DNA of 64,000 nt. Source: Paenibacillus cremeus. GTDB taxonomy: Bacteria; Bacillota; Bacilli; Paenibacillales; NBRC-103111. The translations under genes and the position numbers were made by a program. Every line of letters begins with the position of its first letter. The stretch's first letter is position 1. A model generated the notes under the pieces. That model did not search any database and was not told the DNA's origin. It worked only from the letters and a program-made list of their open reading frames with translations. This document shows positions 8,336 through 17,064 of this stretch, in pieces. The DNA is taken from positions 1 to 64,000 of the forward strand of contig NZ_VNJI01000017.1 of NCBI RefSeq assembly GCF_007786445.1. The letters are read 5' to 3'.

Positions 8336-9442
8336 ATGAAAGACTATAGCGCACAGCCGCTGAAGCTGCGGAAAAATCGGGTTTGGAGAACGTATTATGG
8401 CGGCCGGTCGATCGATGAATGGCAGGGCGCTTCGGCACCGGAGGACAGCTCCATGCCTGAGGAATGGATTGCGTCTGTGGTGCGGGCGAGGAATGCAGGA
8501 CGGGAGCAGCTGGTCGAGGGCTTGAGTTTGGTGGAGCTTGATGGAGCTGACGGACCTGAGCTCAAGCAACTGATTGAGGCGGAGCCGGCCAAGTTTCTGG
8601 GCGAGCGGCATACAGCGGCCTATGGCAGCCAGACGGGCGTGCTCGTTAAAGCGCTGGATTCCGCCGAGCGGCTGACGATTCAAGCGCATCCGGACCGCAG
8701 CACCGCGCAGCGGATCTTCAGCTCGCCGTTCGGCAAAACGGAGGCCTGGTATATTCTTGGAGGCAGGGAAATCGGCGGTGAGCTGCCTTATATCTTGTAC
8801 GGATTCAAGCCGGGCATGACGCGAGAGAAGTGGGAGAAGCTGTTCTGGGAGCAGGACATCGAGGGCATGATTCACGCGCTGCATAAAATCCCCGTTGAGC
8901 CGGGTCAAGTATTTATCGTAGAAGGCGGCATGCCGCACGCGATCGGGTCTGGCTGCTTTCTCATCGAGATTCAGGAGCCGACCGATTTTACGATCCGGGT
9001 GGAGCGAACAACGCCTGCAGGGCGGGAAATACCGGAATTTATGCTGCATCAGGGAGCGGGCTTCGAGCGGATGTTCGACTGCTTCCGGTACGATACCTAT
9101 ACGCTGGAGGACGTGTTGGCCCAGTTTCGCTTATCGCCTCGTACGATACAGGAGTCGGAGGAGTATACCGAGCGATCGCTGATTTCTTATGCGACGACGC
9201 CTTACTTTGCGCTTACCTCGCTCGATATCCGATCCTCCTGCACCATTAGGCAAGAAGACGGCTTTTCAATCCTTGTAGTTGCTCAAGGAGCTGGAAGCTT
9301 AGCTTGGGGGAAAGAGTGCTTACAGGTGACCCAAGGGGATCAGCTCTTCCTACCAGCCGGCGTGACGGAGCTGCAGTGCGAACGGATCGGGGATGAGCCG
9401 CTGCAGCTGCTTCGCTGCTTCCCGCCTAGCGTATCGCCATAG
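8336..9442 (+). CDS. manA: Class I mannose-6-phosphate isomerase-type protein
   Basis: About 368 residues with the type I phosphomannose isomerase cupin core: QAHPD at 116-120 and KTEAW at 134-138, then MPHAIGSGCFLIEIQEPTDF, supplying the usual Gln/His/Glu/His zinc ligands. It should interconvert mannose-6-phosphate and fructose-6-phosphate in the cytoplasm. The second cupin half is present to the C-terminus. The ATG at 8336 fits the N-terminus, but the AAGGG upstream is 13 bases away, so an upstream GTG (8309) cannot be excluded. The 3' end overlaps the convergent YjbR gene by 17 bases. Confidence 0.85.
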   Translation: MKDYSAQPLKLRKNRVWRTYYGGRSIDEWQGASAPEDSSMPEEWIASVVRARNAGREQLVEGLSLVELDGADGPELKQLIEAEPAKFLGERHTAAYGSQTGVLVKALDSAERLTIQAHPDRSTAQRIFSSPFGKTEAWYILGGREIGGELPYILYGFKPGMTREKWEKLFWEQDIEGMIHALHKIPVEPGQVFIVEGGMPHAIGSGCFLIEIQEPTDFTIRVERTTPAGREIPEFMLHQGAGFERMFDCFRYDTYTLEDVLAQFRLSPRTIQESEEYTERSLISYATTPYFALTSLDIRSSCTIRQEDGFSILVVAQGAGSLAWGKECLQVTQGDQLFLPAGVTELQCERIGDEPLQLLRCFPPSVSP

Positions 9443-9791
9443 CCAGTTCCCCTTGCACTCGCTTTGACATCTTGCTTACGACCAGGAAATACGATTCGTC
9501 GATCATATCTCGAAGTACGTCGGTGGGCACCTGATCATTTAAAATGACCGTATTCCAGTGACGTTTGTTCATGTGATAGCCGGGCAGTATGGTGTGGGGG
9601 TAGGTCTCGCGCTGGAGCCAGGCGCTGTCGGGATCGCATTTGAGGTTGACGCTGGCGCTCCCTTGATGGGTGCCAAGCAGCGCGAACATTTTGTCTCTTA
9701 CGAACAGGACAGGCATTTGTGGATCAAACGGGGTGCGTAAGGTCGTACCCGCCTTTTGTAAGCCGTATTCGATAATTTGATCATGATTCAT
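9426..9791 (-). CDS. MmcQ/YjbR family protein
   Basis: 121 residues, matching the MmcQ/YjbR fold: VLFVRDKMFALLG, a VNLKCDP strand, LPGYHMNKRHWNTV and a C-terminal helix pair. Members have a CyaY-like double-wing fold and are thought to bind DNA, but no precise function is established. It converges on and overlaps the mannose-6-phosphate isomerase gene. Confidence 0.85.
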   Translation of the reverse strand: MNHDQIIEYGLQKAGTTLRTPFDPQMPVLFVRDKMFALLGTHQGSASVNLKCDPDSAWLQRETYPHTILPGYHMNKRHWNTVILNDQVPTDVLRDMIDESYFLVVSKMSKRVQGELAMAIR

Positions 9792-9895
9792 AGCGGCGCT
9801 GTGCCTCCATTCATATCTTTATGCGTTTATTATATCTATTTTAACGAGCCGCAGGAATCCCGCAGGACACTGACGCGCCAAAGGAGTTAAGGAAT

Positions 9896-10600
9896 GTGCC
9901 TATCAAAGCCCCTTTTATAGTGACGGGAAGGAGGACGCTCGGCGAGCATGTGTACGAGCAGCTTCGTGATCTCATCATTACGCTGCAGCTGGAGCCGGGC
10001 CAAATGGTTTACGAAAACGAGCTGTCCGGGACGCTGGGCGTGAGCCGTACGCCGATCCGCGAAGCCTTTCGCCTGCTAGCGTCGGAGCGGCTGATTGAGG
10101 TGCTTCCACAACGGGGGACTCGCATTGCGCCCATTTCCGAGAAGACGGTGAAGGATTCCCGGTTTGTGAGGGTGAGCTTAGAGGTCAGCGGTTTTCGTAG
10201 TGTCGCCGAGCAATGGACGGACACTTCGCATTTTCGGAGCGCCAAGCTTCGGATTAAGGAATGGATTGGCGTCCAGAAAGAGGCGCAGTCCAAAGGGAAT
10301 TTGGAGCTGTTTCTCCAGGCGGATGAGGCCTATCACCGCAGTATTCTAGAGCTGACGGGCAACAGCATGCTGCTGAACGTGGTTTACCATATGCGTGGGC
10401 ATCTGAACCGTCTGCGTTACCTGGCGCTGCAAGAGGTCAGCCAAGTGAGTGGCCTGATTGCGGAGCATGAGCAGCTTTTGGAGCTGCTTGAGCAGAAGGA
10501 AGTGGAAGCGGTTGAGCAGCTTCTGGAAATTCATCTGAGCCGCATCCAATCGGAAATGTCGGATATCCGAGCCAGGTATCCCCATTATTTTACCGATTAG
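9896..10600 (+). CDS. GntR-family regulator (FCD subfamily)
   Basis: 234 residues. Winged HTH at about 14-75 (LGEHVYEQLRDLIITLQLEPG, then GVSRTPIREAFRLLASERLIE) and an all-helical FCD ligand domain from about 95. FCD regulators usually respond to carboxylates or sugar acids. The GTG start 9896 has GGAG 10-12 bases upstream. The next gene, an L,D-transpeptidase, lies after an 91-base structured leader, so they may be cotranscribed, but a functional link is not evident. Confidence 0.88.
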   Translation: MPIKAPFIVTGRRTLGEHVYEQLRDLIITLQLEPGQMVYENELSGTLGVSRTPIREAFRLLASERLIEVLPQRGTRIAPISEKTVKDSRFVRVSLEVSGFRSVAEQWTDTSHFRSAKLRIKEWIGVQKEAQSKGNLELFLQADEAYHRSILELTGNSMLLNVVYHMRGHLNRLRYLALQEVSQVSGLIAEHEQLLELLEQKEVEAVEQLLEIHLSRIQSEMSDIRARYPHYFTD

Positions 10601-10603
10601 CCC

Positions 10604-10687
10604 CAATCTTGACCTAGCGAATAGCATTGGCAGGTAGGTGCACACTAAAGCTGTCGCAGCTACGGGCTTATAGCCCTATCAAGATTG
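10604..10687 (+). promoter_or_regulatory. Foldable 84-nt leader before L,D-transpeptidase
   Basis: A perfect 9-bp closing helix (CAATCTTGA at 10604-10612 with TCAAGATTG at 10679-10687) encloses two local hairpins: AGCTG-tcg-CAGCT (10649-10661), extended by GTAG/CTAC, and GGGCT-tat-AGCCC (10664-10676). The 3' strand of the closing helix ends right at the GAAGG ribosome binding site. This layout suits a translational switch. It does not match a riboswitch consensus I know. Confidence 0.45.
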
Positions 10688-10691
10688 AAGG

Positions 10692-11216
10692 ATGAGGCTT
10701 TTGAAAAAGTGTGCGCATTGGTTGTTGGCCATGCTGGTCCTGCTGATGCTCTCTTTCCCGTCAGCCACCTATGCCGCAGCACCGAGACAGGAGACGAATG
10801 CGGACAGCATCTCTAAGGGGCTGGATGAAGAGGGCGTTTATCTGGTCATCACGAAATCGAAGAATACCCTCACGGTGGTCGTGAACGGCCGTGCCACGTA
10901 TTATTTCGCGGTAGCCACGGGCAGGCGCAAAGATCTGACACCGACCGGACAATTCAACATCGTCACGAAAATCGTCAAGCCCTGGTACGTGCGCAAGCAA
11001 ATTCCCGGCGGCCATCCGGCCAATCCGCTTGGGAGCAGGTGGATGGGGATCAATGTACCGGGAACGGGTGGTTACACGTATGGGATTCATGGTACGAATC
11101 GCCCCTATTCGATCGGCAGCAGCGCATCGTCCGGCTGTATCCGAATGCACAATAGAGATATCGAATGGCTGTTCCGTCACATCCCATTGGGTACGGTGGT
11201 TATTATCCGAGATTGA
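10692..11216 (+). CDS. Secreted L,D-transpeptidase (YkuD domain)
   Basis: 174 residues. A signal peptide runs to about residue 29 (LLAMLVLLMLSFPSATYAA). The YkuD catalytic domain (about 47-174) carries YGIHGT (His133) and SSGCIRM (nucleophile Cys149). Such enzymes make 3-3 cross-links in peptidoglycan or act on spore cortex outside the membrane. ATG 10692 abuts GAAGG directly; the in-frame TTG at 10701 is better spaced and may be the true start. No substrate-binding LysM domain is present. Confidence 0.9.
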   Translation: MRLLKKCAHWLLAMLVLLMLSFPSATYAAAPRQETNADSISKGLDEEGVYLVITKSKNTLTVVVNGRATYYFAVATGRRKDLTPTGQFNIVTKIVKPWYVRKQIPGGHPANPLGSRWMGINVPGTGGYTYGIHGTNRPYSIGSSASSGCIRMHNRDIEWLFRHIPLGTVVIIRD

Positions 11217-11729
11217 AATTTATTTGGTCCCGACGTATAAAAACATTCCATTCGGTCCATTCTAAACTCGACGGTGAAAAGAGAGGTGCAGTTCCGTTGA
11301 GCCAATCGACGAAACCATTCAGGGAAGTTGATCAAGAATCGGAATAGAAGCGAGGGGATGTGCCAAACGCACGTTAATCTAGTTCTCGCACAGCCATGTG
11401 CAGTCCGAAATTAGCCCATGCTTTGAACTCAAGGTTCATGTTCCAATGTTACCTAACAATCAATCCAATCACCGTCAAGAAGGACTCCGCGAGGGGTCCT
11501 TTTTTCGTTGTCGACAAAACTACCTGCATTCACGCCAAAAAAGGACAAGCTTTTTGCCGCATTTTACACATTTTTCACATTTATATCATAGTTTCATCAA
11601 GATTGTAGGCTAATTTGTACAGTAGGACAATGAACCTAGATGGTAAGATGCAATAGGTCCCTTTGTTGAGAGCCCGGATACAAGGGGAAAGCGTTTACTT
11701 TACCGCAGGAAACACATGGAGGAATGGTC
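11217..11729. other. 500-base intergenic region with one terminator
   Basis: No supportable gene. It holds a T-tailed hairpin at 11480-11505 (AAGGACTCC/GGGGTCCTT) that can end transcription from the left, small hairpins around 11360-11395, and a 16-codon TTG frame at 11297 preceded by GAGAGGTG that I cannot connect to a known peptide. A promoter for the RND operon is expected near the right end but none is clear. Confidence 0.5.
11480..11505 (+). terminator. Intrinsic terminator
   Basis: AAGGACTCC, loop GCGAG, GGGTCCTT followed by six T; lies in the intergenic region between the L,D-transpeptidase and RND adaptor genes. Confidence 0.75.
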
Positions 11730-13817
11730 ATGATCAGGTGGATGCAGAACGTATCAAAAAAGTGGTTGATCACAACGATCGCCATCATTGCCGTCATCGC
11801 TGTGGTCGGCGTTACGGTATTGAACGGAGGCTTAAAAAAGCCAACGCAGGGCACAGCAGCTGGATCTGGTCAAGGAAATCAGCGGGCTGCTGCGCGTCAA
11901 TTTGCCGTTGAGACACAGGTTGTAAAGATGCAGGAAGTCACAGGTGGGCAAGTATTTACGGGCTCGATTACTCCGCAGTATACGACGAACGTTTCTTCTC
12001 GTGTGGCCGGTCGTGTCACGGATGTTATGGTCAAAGTGGGCGATGTCGTCAAAGTCGGTCAGCCGCTGGCCAAAATCGATACTTCGACGCTTGAGCAGCA
12101 GGTGGCCGCTTCCCAAGCCAGTGTGGCTGTGAGCGCCGCGCAATATCAGAAAGCTCAGAGCGATCAGGCTAGCGGCTTGGCTACCGCGGAGAAGCAGTTG
12201 GCTGTGCAGCAGGCGAACCTCAACAAAGCGCTCATGGATCAGCAAAATACTGTGGCCGCAGCCAAGCAGCAGGTAGCTTTGTCCCAGGCGAACTACAATA
12301 AGGCGTTAAGCGACCAGCAGAATGCGATTGCAACAGCCAAGCAGCAGGTCGCAATCTCCCAGCAGAACTTGACGAATCAGATCAATACATACAATCAGAA
12401 CTTAACTACCGCGCAAAATACGCTGAGTGCTCAGCAAGACACCTTGCAAGGGCAGCAGAACACCAGCAGCAACTCGACTTCAAGCTTGCAGCTCGCCGTG
12501 CAGCAAGCAGCCTTGGCCTATACGCAGGCGCTATCCAAAGGGGTTAAGACGGATATCGACACCGCACTTGCCAAGCTTCAAGCAGCGGAGCTGTCGTATG
12601 ATCAAGCCCAGCAAACACCAAGCACCAGTGTCATCACTGCACAGTCGGCTTTAACCAAAGCTCAAGCGGACTTGGCCTCAGCCCAGAGCTCGACCATCGT
12701 GCAGACCGCACAGGAGCAGCTCAACCGCGACTTGCTAGCGTTGACCACTGCACAGAACAACCTGCAGATTATTCAAGATTCCAACCAGCAGTCGCTGCAG
12801 AAGGACCAGCTTTCTTTAGCCAGCACCCAAGCAGCGCAGGATACGAATTTGAACGTAACTAAGGCACAGGTAGCATCGTCTGAGCAAGCGCTCGTGAACG
12901 CCAAAGCTACCGATTCTCTTACCGTCAGCTCGGCTCAATACCAGCAGGCGCAGGTCGCATTGAAAAATCTTCAAGAACAGCTGCAGGACGGCGTACTGAA
13001 CGCGCCTCTCGACGGGGTGGTTACAGCCATCGGTACTCCAGTAGGACAAAATGTGGCGAACAACGGCAATCTCATTACCATCGCTACGATGGATCCGGTT
13101 CAAGCAACGGTGAACGTGTCCGAGGCGAATATCGGCAAGATGAAGGTTGGCATGGCCATGAAGGTTGATGTCCCGACGTTGGGCAAATCGTATGACGGAA
13201 CGATCGCCTCGATTCATCCAACGCTGGATTCCGTGACAAAGTCGTATGGCGTAGATATTAAAATTAACGATCCGAAGCACGAACTGCTTCCAGGTATGTT
13301 CGCTTCCTCAAGCACGAAGAGTGAGGGGCGTAAAGCGATCATGGTTCCTGCGGACGCGGTGCTCAGCCAGCCAAGCGGTAACGCCGTCTTCATCGTCGGC
13401 CAAGACGGCCGCGCCAAGAAGGTAACCGTCAAGGTCGGTACGCTGACCAGCGCGATGTTTGAGATCACGAGCGGCCTGAAGGAAGGCGACGAGGTCGTTG
13501 TCAAAGGCCAGGAGCTGCTCTCCGACAAGGCGGCGGTGCAAGTGGTGCAGCCGGGGCAGGAAGGCAAGACACAGCAAGGCCAAGGTCAAGGCCAGGGCCA
13601 GCAGGGCCAAGGTCAGCAAGGACAACGTCCTCAGGGCCAGCAAGGTGGCCAAGGACAGCAGGGTCAAGGCCAACAAGGCGGTCAGCAAGGCCAGCGTCCG
13701 CAGGGCCAAGGCGGCCAGCAAAGTGGTCAAGAAGGTAATCAGCGTCCGCAGCAAGGGCAGAATCCAGCGAATGGTGGTGCCCAAGGCCAGGGTGCGAGAG
13801 CAGGTGGCGGTCAGTGA
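11730..13817 (+). CDS. RND efflux membrane-fusion (adaptor) protein with Q/G-rich tail
   Basis: About 695 residues, much longer than the usual 350-450. An N-terminal membrane anchor (WLITTIAIIAVIAVVGVTVL) is followed by a biotinyl-lipoyl half (VSSRVAGRVTDVMVKVGDVV), a very long Gln/Ala-rich coiled coil (about 105-415), the second lipoyl half (VLNAPLDGVVTAIGTPVGQ), a beta-barrel and membrane-proximal domain, and a Gln/Gly/Pro-rich tail (about 610-695). It should link the RND pump to the cell envelope in a Gram-positive. The ATG at 11730 has GGAGG 7 bases upstream; ATG 11724 is too close. Its stop overlaps the pump start (GTGA). Confidence 0.9.
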   Translation: MIRWMQNVSKKWLITTIAIIAVIAVVGVTVLNGGLKKPTQGTAAGSGQGNQRAAARQFAVETQVVKMQEVTGGQVFTGSITPQYTTNVSSRVAGRVTDVMVKVGDVVKVGQPLAKIDTSTLEQQVAASQASVAVSAAQYQKAQSDQASGLATAEKQLAVQQANLNKALMDQQNTVAAAKQQVALSQANYNKALSDQQNAIATAKQQVAISQQNLTNQINTYNQNLTTAQNTLSAQQDTLQGQQNTSSNSTSSLQLAVQQAALAYTQALSKGVKTDIDTALAKLQAAELSYDQAQQTPSTSVITAQSALTKAQADLASAQSSTIVQTAQEQLNRDLLALTTAQNNLQIIQDSNQQSLQKDQLSLASTQAAQDTNLNVTKAQVASSEQALVNAKATDSLTVSSAQYQQAQVALKNLQEQLQDGVLNAPLDGVVTAIGTPVGQNVANNGNLITIATMDPVQATVNVSEANIGKMKVGMAMKVDVPTLGKSYDGTIASIHPTLDSVTKSYGVDIKINDPKHELLPGMFASSSTKSEGRKAIMVPADAVLSQPSGNAVFIVGQDGRAKKVTVKVGTLTSAMFEITSGLKEGDEVVVKGQELLSDKAAVQVVQPGQEGKTQQGQGQGQGQQGQGQQGQRPQGQQGGQGQQGQGQQGGQQGQRPQGQGGQQSGQEGNQRPQQGQNPANGGAQGQGARAGGGQ
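13555..13815 (+). repeat. CAAGGNCAG-type low-complexity coding repeat
   Basis: About 260 bases of imperfect 6-9-base repeats (CAAGGTCAA, CAGGGCCAG and variants) encode the Gln-Gly-Gln tail of the adaptor. The short, near-identical units are prone to slippage, so tail length probably varies between strains. Confidence 0.85.
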
Positions 13818-16800
13818 ATTTAGCTAACTTTTCAGTCAACCGGCCGGTAACCATCTTAATGATGATGATCGCGCTAGTCATTCTTGGCTCGATCGCAGCT
13901 CCGCTGCTTCCGGTGGACTTGTATCCGAATATGGAAATCCCGACGGCAACCGTGTCCGTCAACTGGGCCGGTGCTTCGCCTTCACAGGTTGAGACGCAGG
14001 TAACCAAACGGGTGGAAGCCTCGATGGCAACGATCGCCAACGTCTCCTCCGTGACGTCGACCTCACGAACCGGTTCAAGTAACGTTACCGTGCAGTTTAA
14101 CTACGGCACCGACATCAATGATGCGACGCTGACGATGCGGGATAAGCTGGACCGGGTTCGTCGGCAGCTTCCAACGGATGCGGATGCTCCGGTAGTGTCC
14201 AAAGCAGACCCGAACAGCCAGCCGATCATGAGCTTGTCGGTGTACGGTAAAGACGTGGATCTCATTGCTTTGCGTGACTTATCCGATAACATCGTAAGCC
14301 CTGCAGTACAGCGTGTAGAGGGCGTAGCCTCCGTCGGCGTAACTGGTGGACGCGTGCGTCAGATTCAAGTGCTGCTCGACCAAAATAAACTGACTCAGTA
14401 TGGCCTCACGTTTAACCAAGTGACGTCGGCACTGGGAAATGACAACCAATCGACCGATGCCGGTCTCGTTTATAAAGGACAGCAGCTGGTCCCACTGCGG
14501 ATCGGCGGAGAATTCAAGTCGACAAGCGAGATTGAAAAGGTACGGATTCCTCTGACCCGAGGCAATTCAATCACACTTGGTGAAGTGGGCAAGCTGATTG
14601 ACACTTATCAAGATGTTACTTTCGATGCACGACGCAATGGCGAGACAAGCGTAAGCTTGTCGATCTTAAAGCAGTCGGACGGCAATACCGTAGCGGTAGC
14701 GGATAACATTCGCAAAGCCGTCGGCGATATTCAGACGAAGCTTCCGGAAGGTGTTAAGATTGCCGTTTTGAACGATTCGTCGAAGTTTATCAAGAACTCC
14801 ATTAACACAGTAATTGAGCATACGCTCTTGGGAGCGGTGTTCTCCATTATCATCCTGATGCTGTTCCTGAACAGTATTCGTGCCACGCTGATCATCGGTA
14901 TTGTTATTCCGATTTCCGTCATCAGTACGTTCAGTATGATGTATTTCTCGCATCAGACCATTAATACGATCACCTTGGGAGGCCTCGCCCTCGGTCTCGG
15001 CTCACTCGTTGACTTCGCGGTCGTCGTACTCGAGAGTATTTACCGGAAGAAGGATGAAGGCCTTGGACCGGTGGAGGCAGCCAAACAAGGGACGAAAGAG
15101 GTCGGTACCGCGGTACTCGCTTCGGCTCTGGCACAGCTCGCGGTATTTGCGCCAACCGTTTTTATCAACGGGATCATCAAGAACTTCTTTGCTCCGATGG
15201 CGCTTACCGTCAGCTTCTCGCATATTGCGGCGCTGTTTGCTGCGATTACGCTCGTACCGATGCTTTCGGCTAAGCTGCTGACAAAGCATCACGATGAATC
15301 CTTGCCGGAAGGTCGCTCGATTAACCCGGCCGTATGGTTCGGACGCGGCGTCAACCGTATAACGAGAGGCTACAGCGTTATTCTTCGCTGGGCGCTGGGC
15401 CATCGTTTGGTTATTGTGGTATTAACCGTTGCGCTCCTCGGAGGCAGTGTTTACTTATCCAAATTTGTAGGCTCGGAATTAATGCCGAGATCGGACGAAG
15501 GACAGCTGAATATTTTCATCAACTTGGCTCAAGGAACCAAATTTGAAATTACGAACGATGTTGCATCCCAAATTGAAAATCGCATCAAGGATATTTCAGA
15601 TATTGATACGATCTTTACAACGGTCGGCAGCAGCGGCGGCGGGGCTTTCCAAAGCTCGGCAACCAACTCTGCCAATATCGCGGTAACGCTCAAGCCGGCT
15701 GAAGAACGCAAGATGAAGACCGATCAAGTGGTGGAGCAGATCCGGAATTTAACGACCGGCTTTGCAGGCGCACAGATCAACGTAAACGCCAGATCATCAC
15801 TTCGACTGCCAGGGATCGGTGGAGGCGGCGGGGCCGACATTACCGTGAACCTGAACGGTCCGGATATGGCCGTACTGGGTAAGCTGGGGGATATCGTTGC
15901 GGAAGAGCTTCGCAATATCCCTACACTGCGAAGCGTTCAAAATACGCTCGAGCGCAGCATTCCAGCCTTTGATCTGACGATTGACCGCGATGCTGCCTCC
16001 TATTACGGCGTGTCGATTCGAGAGGTTATGACCTCCCTGCGGACCGCCTATCAAGGTGCTGCGGCGACCCAATTCAAGACGGGCGACGCCCAGATTTCCG
16101 TACTGGTGAAGTATCCAACGGAGTTTACAAATAATCTCGAAAACTTAAATCAAGTCATTATTACCGGCACAGGCGGCTCTCAAGTTCCGCTTAGCGCCAT
16201 TGCCAAAGTGCAGAACGGCTCCAGCCCGGCGCAAATCAGGCACATTAATCAACAGCGCTTGACAACGGTACAGGCATCCGTCAGCGGCGCACCAGTCGGT
16301 GATGTTGCGAAGCTGGTTCAAGAGCGATTGGATACGATCCAAGCGCCGGACGGCTATTCGATCTCGCTTGGTACGGCTGCAGACACGAACAGCACGTTTA
16401 AGAGCCTGTATGTGATGCTGGGACTGTCGGTGCTGCTCGTGTACATGGTTATGGCGAGTCAGTTCGAGTCACTTTATGGTCCATTTATTATCATGTTCTC
16501 GTTGCCACCAACATTTATCGGTGCGATTTTCGGTCTGTGGGTAACGAACCGTACGATTAACATGAACTCTGTCATGGGGATGATCATGTTGGTCGGGGTC
16601 GTGGTCAACAACGCGATCGTGTTGATCGACTATACCAACCAGCTTCGCAAGCGGGGCATGTCCCTGCAGGATGCATTGCTCCAAGCGGGGCAAATCCGGC
16701 TGCGGCCGATTTTGATGACGACTGCTACCACCGTGCTTGCGATGCTGCCGCTCGTTATCGGCTTTGGTGAAGGTGCGGAAGCTCAGGCTTCCATGGCGAC

Positions 16801-16957
16801 AGTCGTTGCCTTTGGTCTTGCGTTGTCCACTATGATCACGCTGATTCTCATCCCGGTCGTTTACACCTTAATGGATGGTGTGGTCAACACTCTTGGACGC
16901 ACATTCAAACGCAAGTCCCCTCCAGCTCTGCCGTCGGACAGCAATCCTCATGTGTAG
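13814..16957 (+). CDS. RND multidrug efflux permease (HAE1/SwrC-like)
   Basis: 1047 residues, full length for an HAE1-type resistance-nodulation-division pump. Twelve TM segments are visible in the usual 1+5 / 1+5 order with two large extracytoplasmic loops. Family signatures include NFSVNRPVTILMMM at the N-terminus, TM4 GLALGLGSLVDFAVVVLESI with its proton-path Asp, and MGMIMLVGVVVNNAIVLIDY in the second half. It exports drugs, lipids or surfactants using the proton gradient; SwrC of Bacillus exports surfactin. GTG start overlaps the adaptor stop by 4 bases, so the two are translationally coupled. Substrate unknown. Confidence 0.93.
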   Translation: MNLANFSVNRPVTILMMMIALVILGSIAAPLLPVDLYPNMEIPTATVSVNWAGASPSQVETQVTKRVEASMATIANVSSVTSTSRTGSSNVTVQFNYGTDINDATLTMRDKLDRVRRQLPTDADAPVVSKADPNSQPIMSLSVYGKDVDLIALRDLSDNIVSPAVQRVEGVASVGVTGGRVRQIQVLLDQNKLTQYGLTFNQVTSALGNDNQSTDAGLVYKGQQLVPLRIGGEFKSTSEIEKVRIPLTRGNSITLGEVGKLIDTYQDVTFDARRNGETSVSLSILKQSDGNTVAVADNIRKAVGDIQTKLPEGVKIAVLNDSSKFIKNSINTVIEHTLLGAVFSIIILMLFLNSIRATLIIGIVIPISVISTFSMMYFSHQTINTITLGGLALGLGSLVDFAVVVLESIYRKKDEGLGPVEAAKQGTKEVGTAVLASALAQLAVFAPTVFINGIIKNFFAPMALTVSFSHIAALFAAITLVPMLSAKLLTKHHDESLPEGRSINPAVWFGRGVNRITRGYSVILRWALGHRLVIVVLTVALLGGSVYLSKFVGSELMPRSDEGQLNIFINLAQGTKFEITNDVASQIENRIKDISDIDTIFTTVGSSGGGAFQSSATNSANIAVTLKPAEERKMKTDQVVEQIRNLTTGFAGAQINVNARSSLRLPGIGGGGGADITVNLNGPDMAVLGKLGDIVAEELRNIPTLRSVQNTLERSIPAFDLTIDRDAASYYGVSIREVMTSLRTAYQGAAATQFKTGDAQISVLVKYPTEFTNNLENLNQVIITGTGGSQVPLSAIAKVQNGSSPAQIRHINQQRLTTVQASVSGAPVGDVAKLVQERLDTIQAPDGYSISLGTAADTNSTFKSLYVMLGLSVLLVYMVMASQFESLYGPFIIMFSLPPTFIGAIFGLWVTNRTINMNSVMGMIMLVGVVVNNAIVLIDYTNQLRKRGMSLQDALLQAGQIRLRPILMTTATTVLAMLPLVIGFGEGAEAQASMATVVAFGLALSTMITLILIPVVYTLMDGVVNTLGRTFKRKSPPALPSDSNPHV

Positions 16958-17064
16958 CTGCTTGCAGATCACGGGATTTTGCCGGGCGTACCTGCACTGC
17001 AGCAGCTGTAAAAAGATTGCGTGGACGGAATCTATGAAATAAAGCATGGAGGAGAAGCGAAACG

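Noticed and set aside
10604-10687. c-di-GMP-I riboswitch
   Set aside because: Has a similar length and GCTACGGGC stretch, but the A-rich GGCAAACC and GACGCAAAGC core is absent, so I leave it as an unnamed leader.
11685-11702. CcpA cre-like site GGAAAGCGTTTACT
   Set aside because: Close to the consensus but one short motif in AT-rich DNA is weak evidence; not listed as a feature.
11217-11729. Lysine riboswitch
   Set aside because: GAGAGGTGCAG resembles the L-box start, but the other conserved blocks are missing and the next gene is an efflux adaptor.
13555-13815. CRISPR-like repeats
   Set aside because: The repeats encode Gln-Gly in frame within the adaptor and lack spacers.
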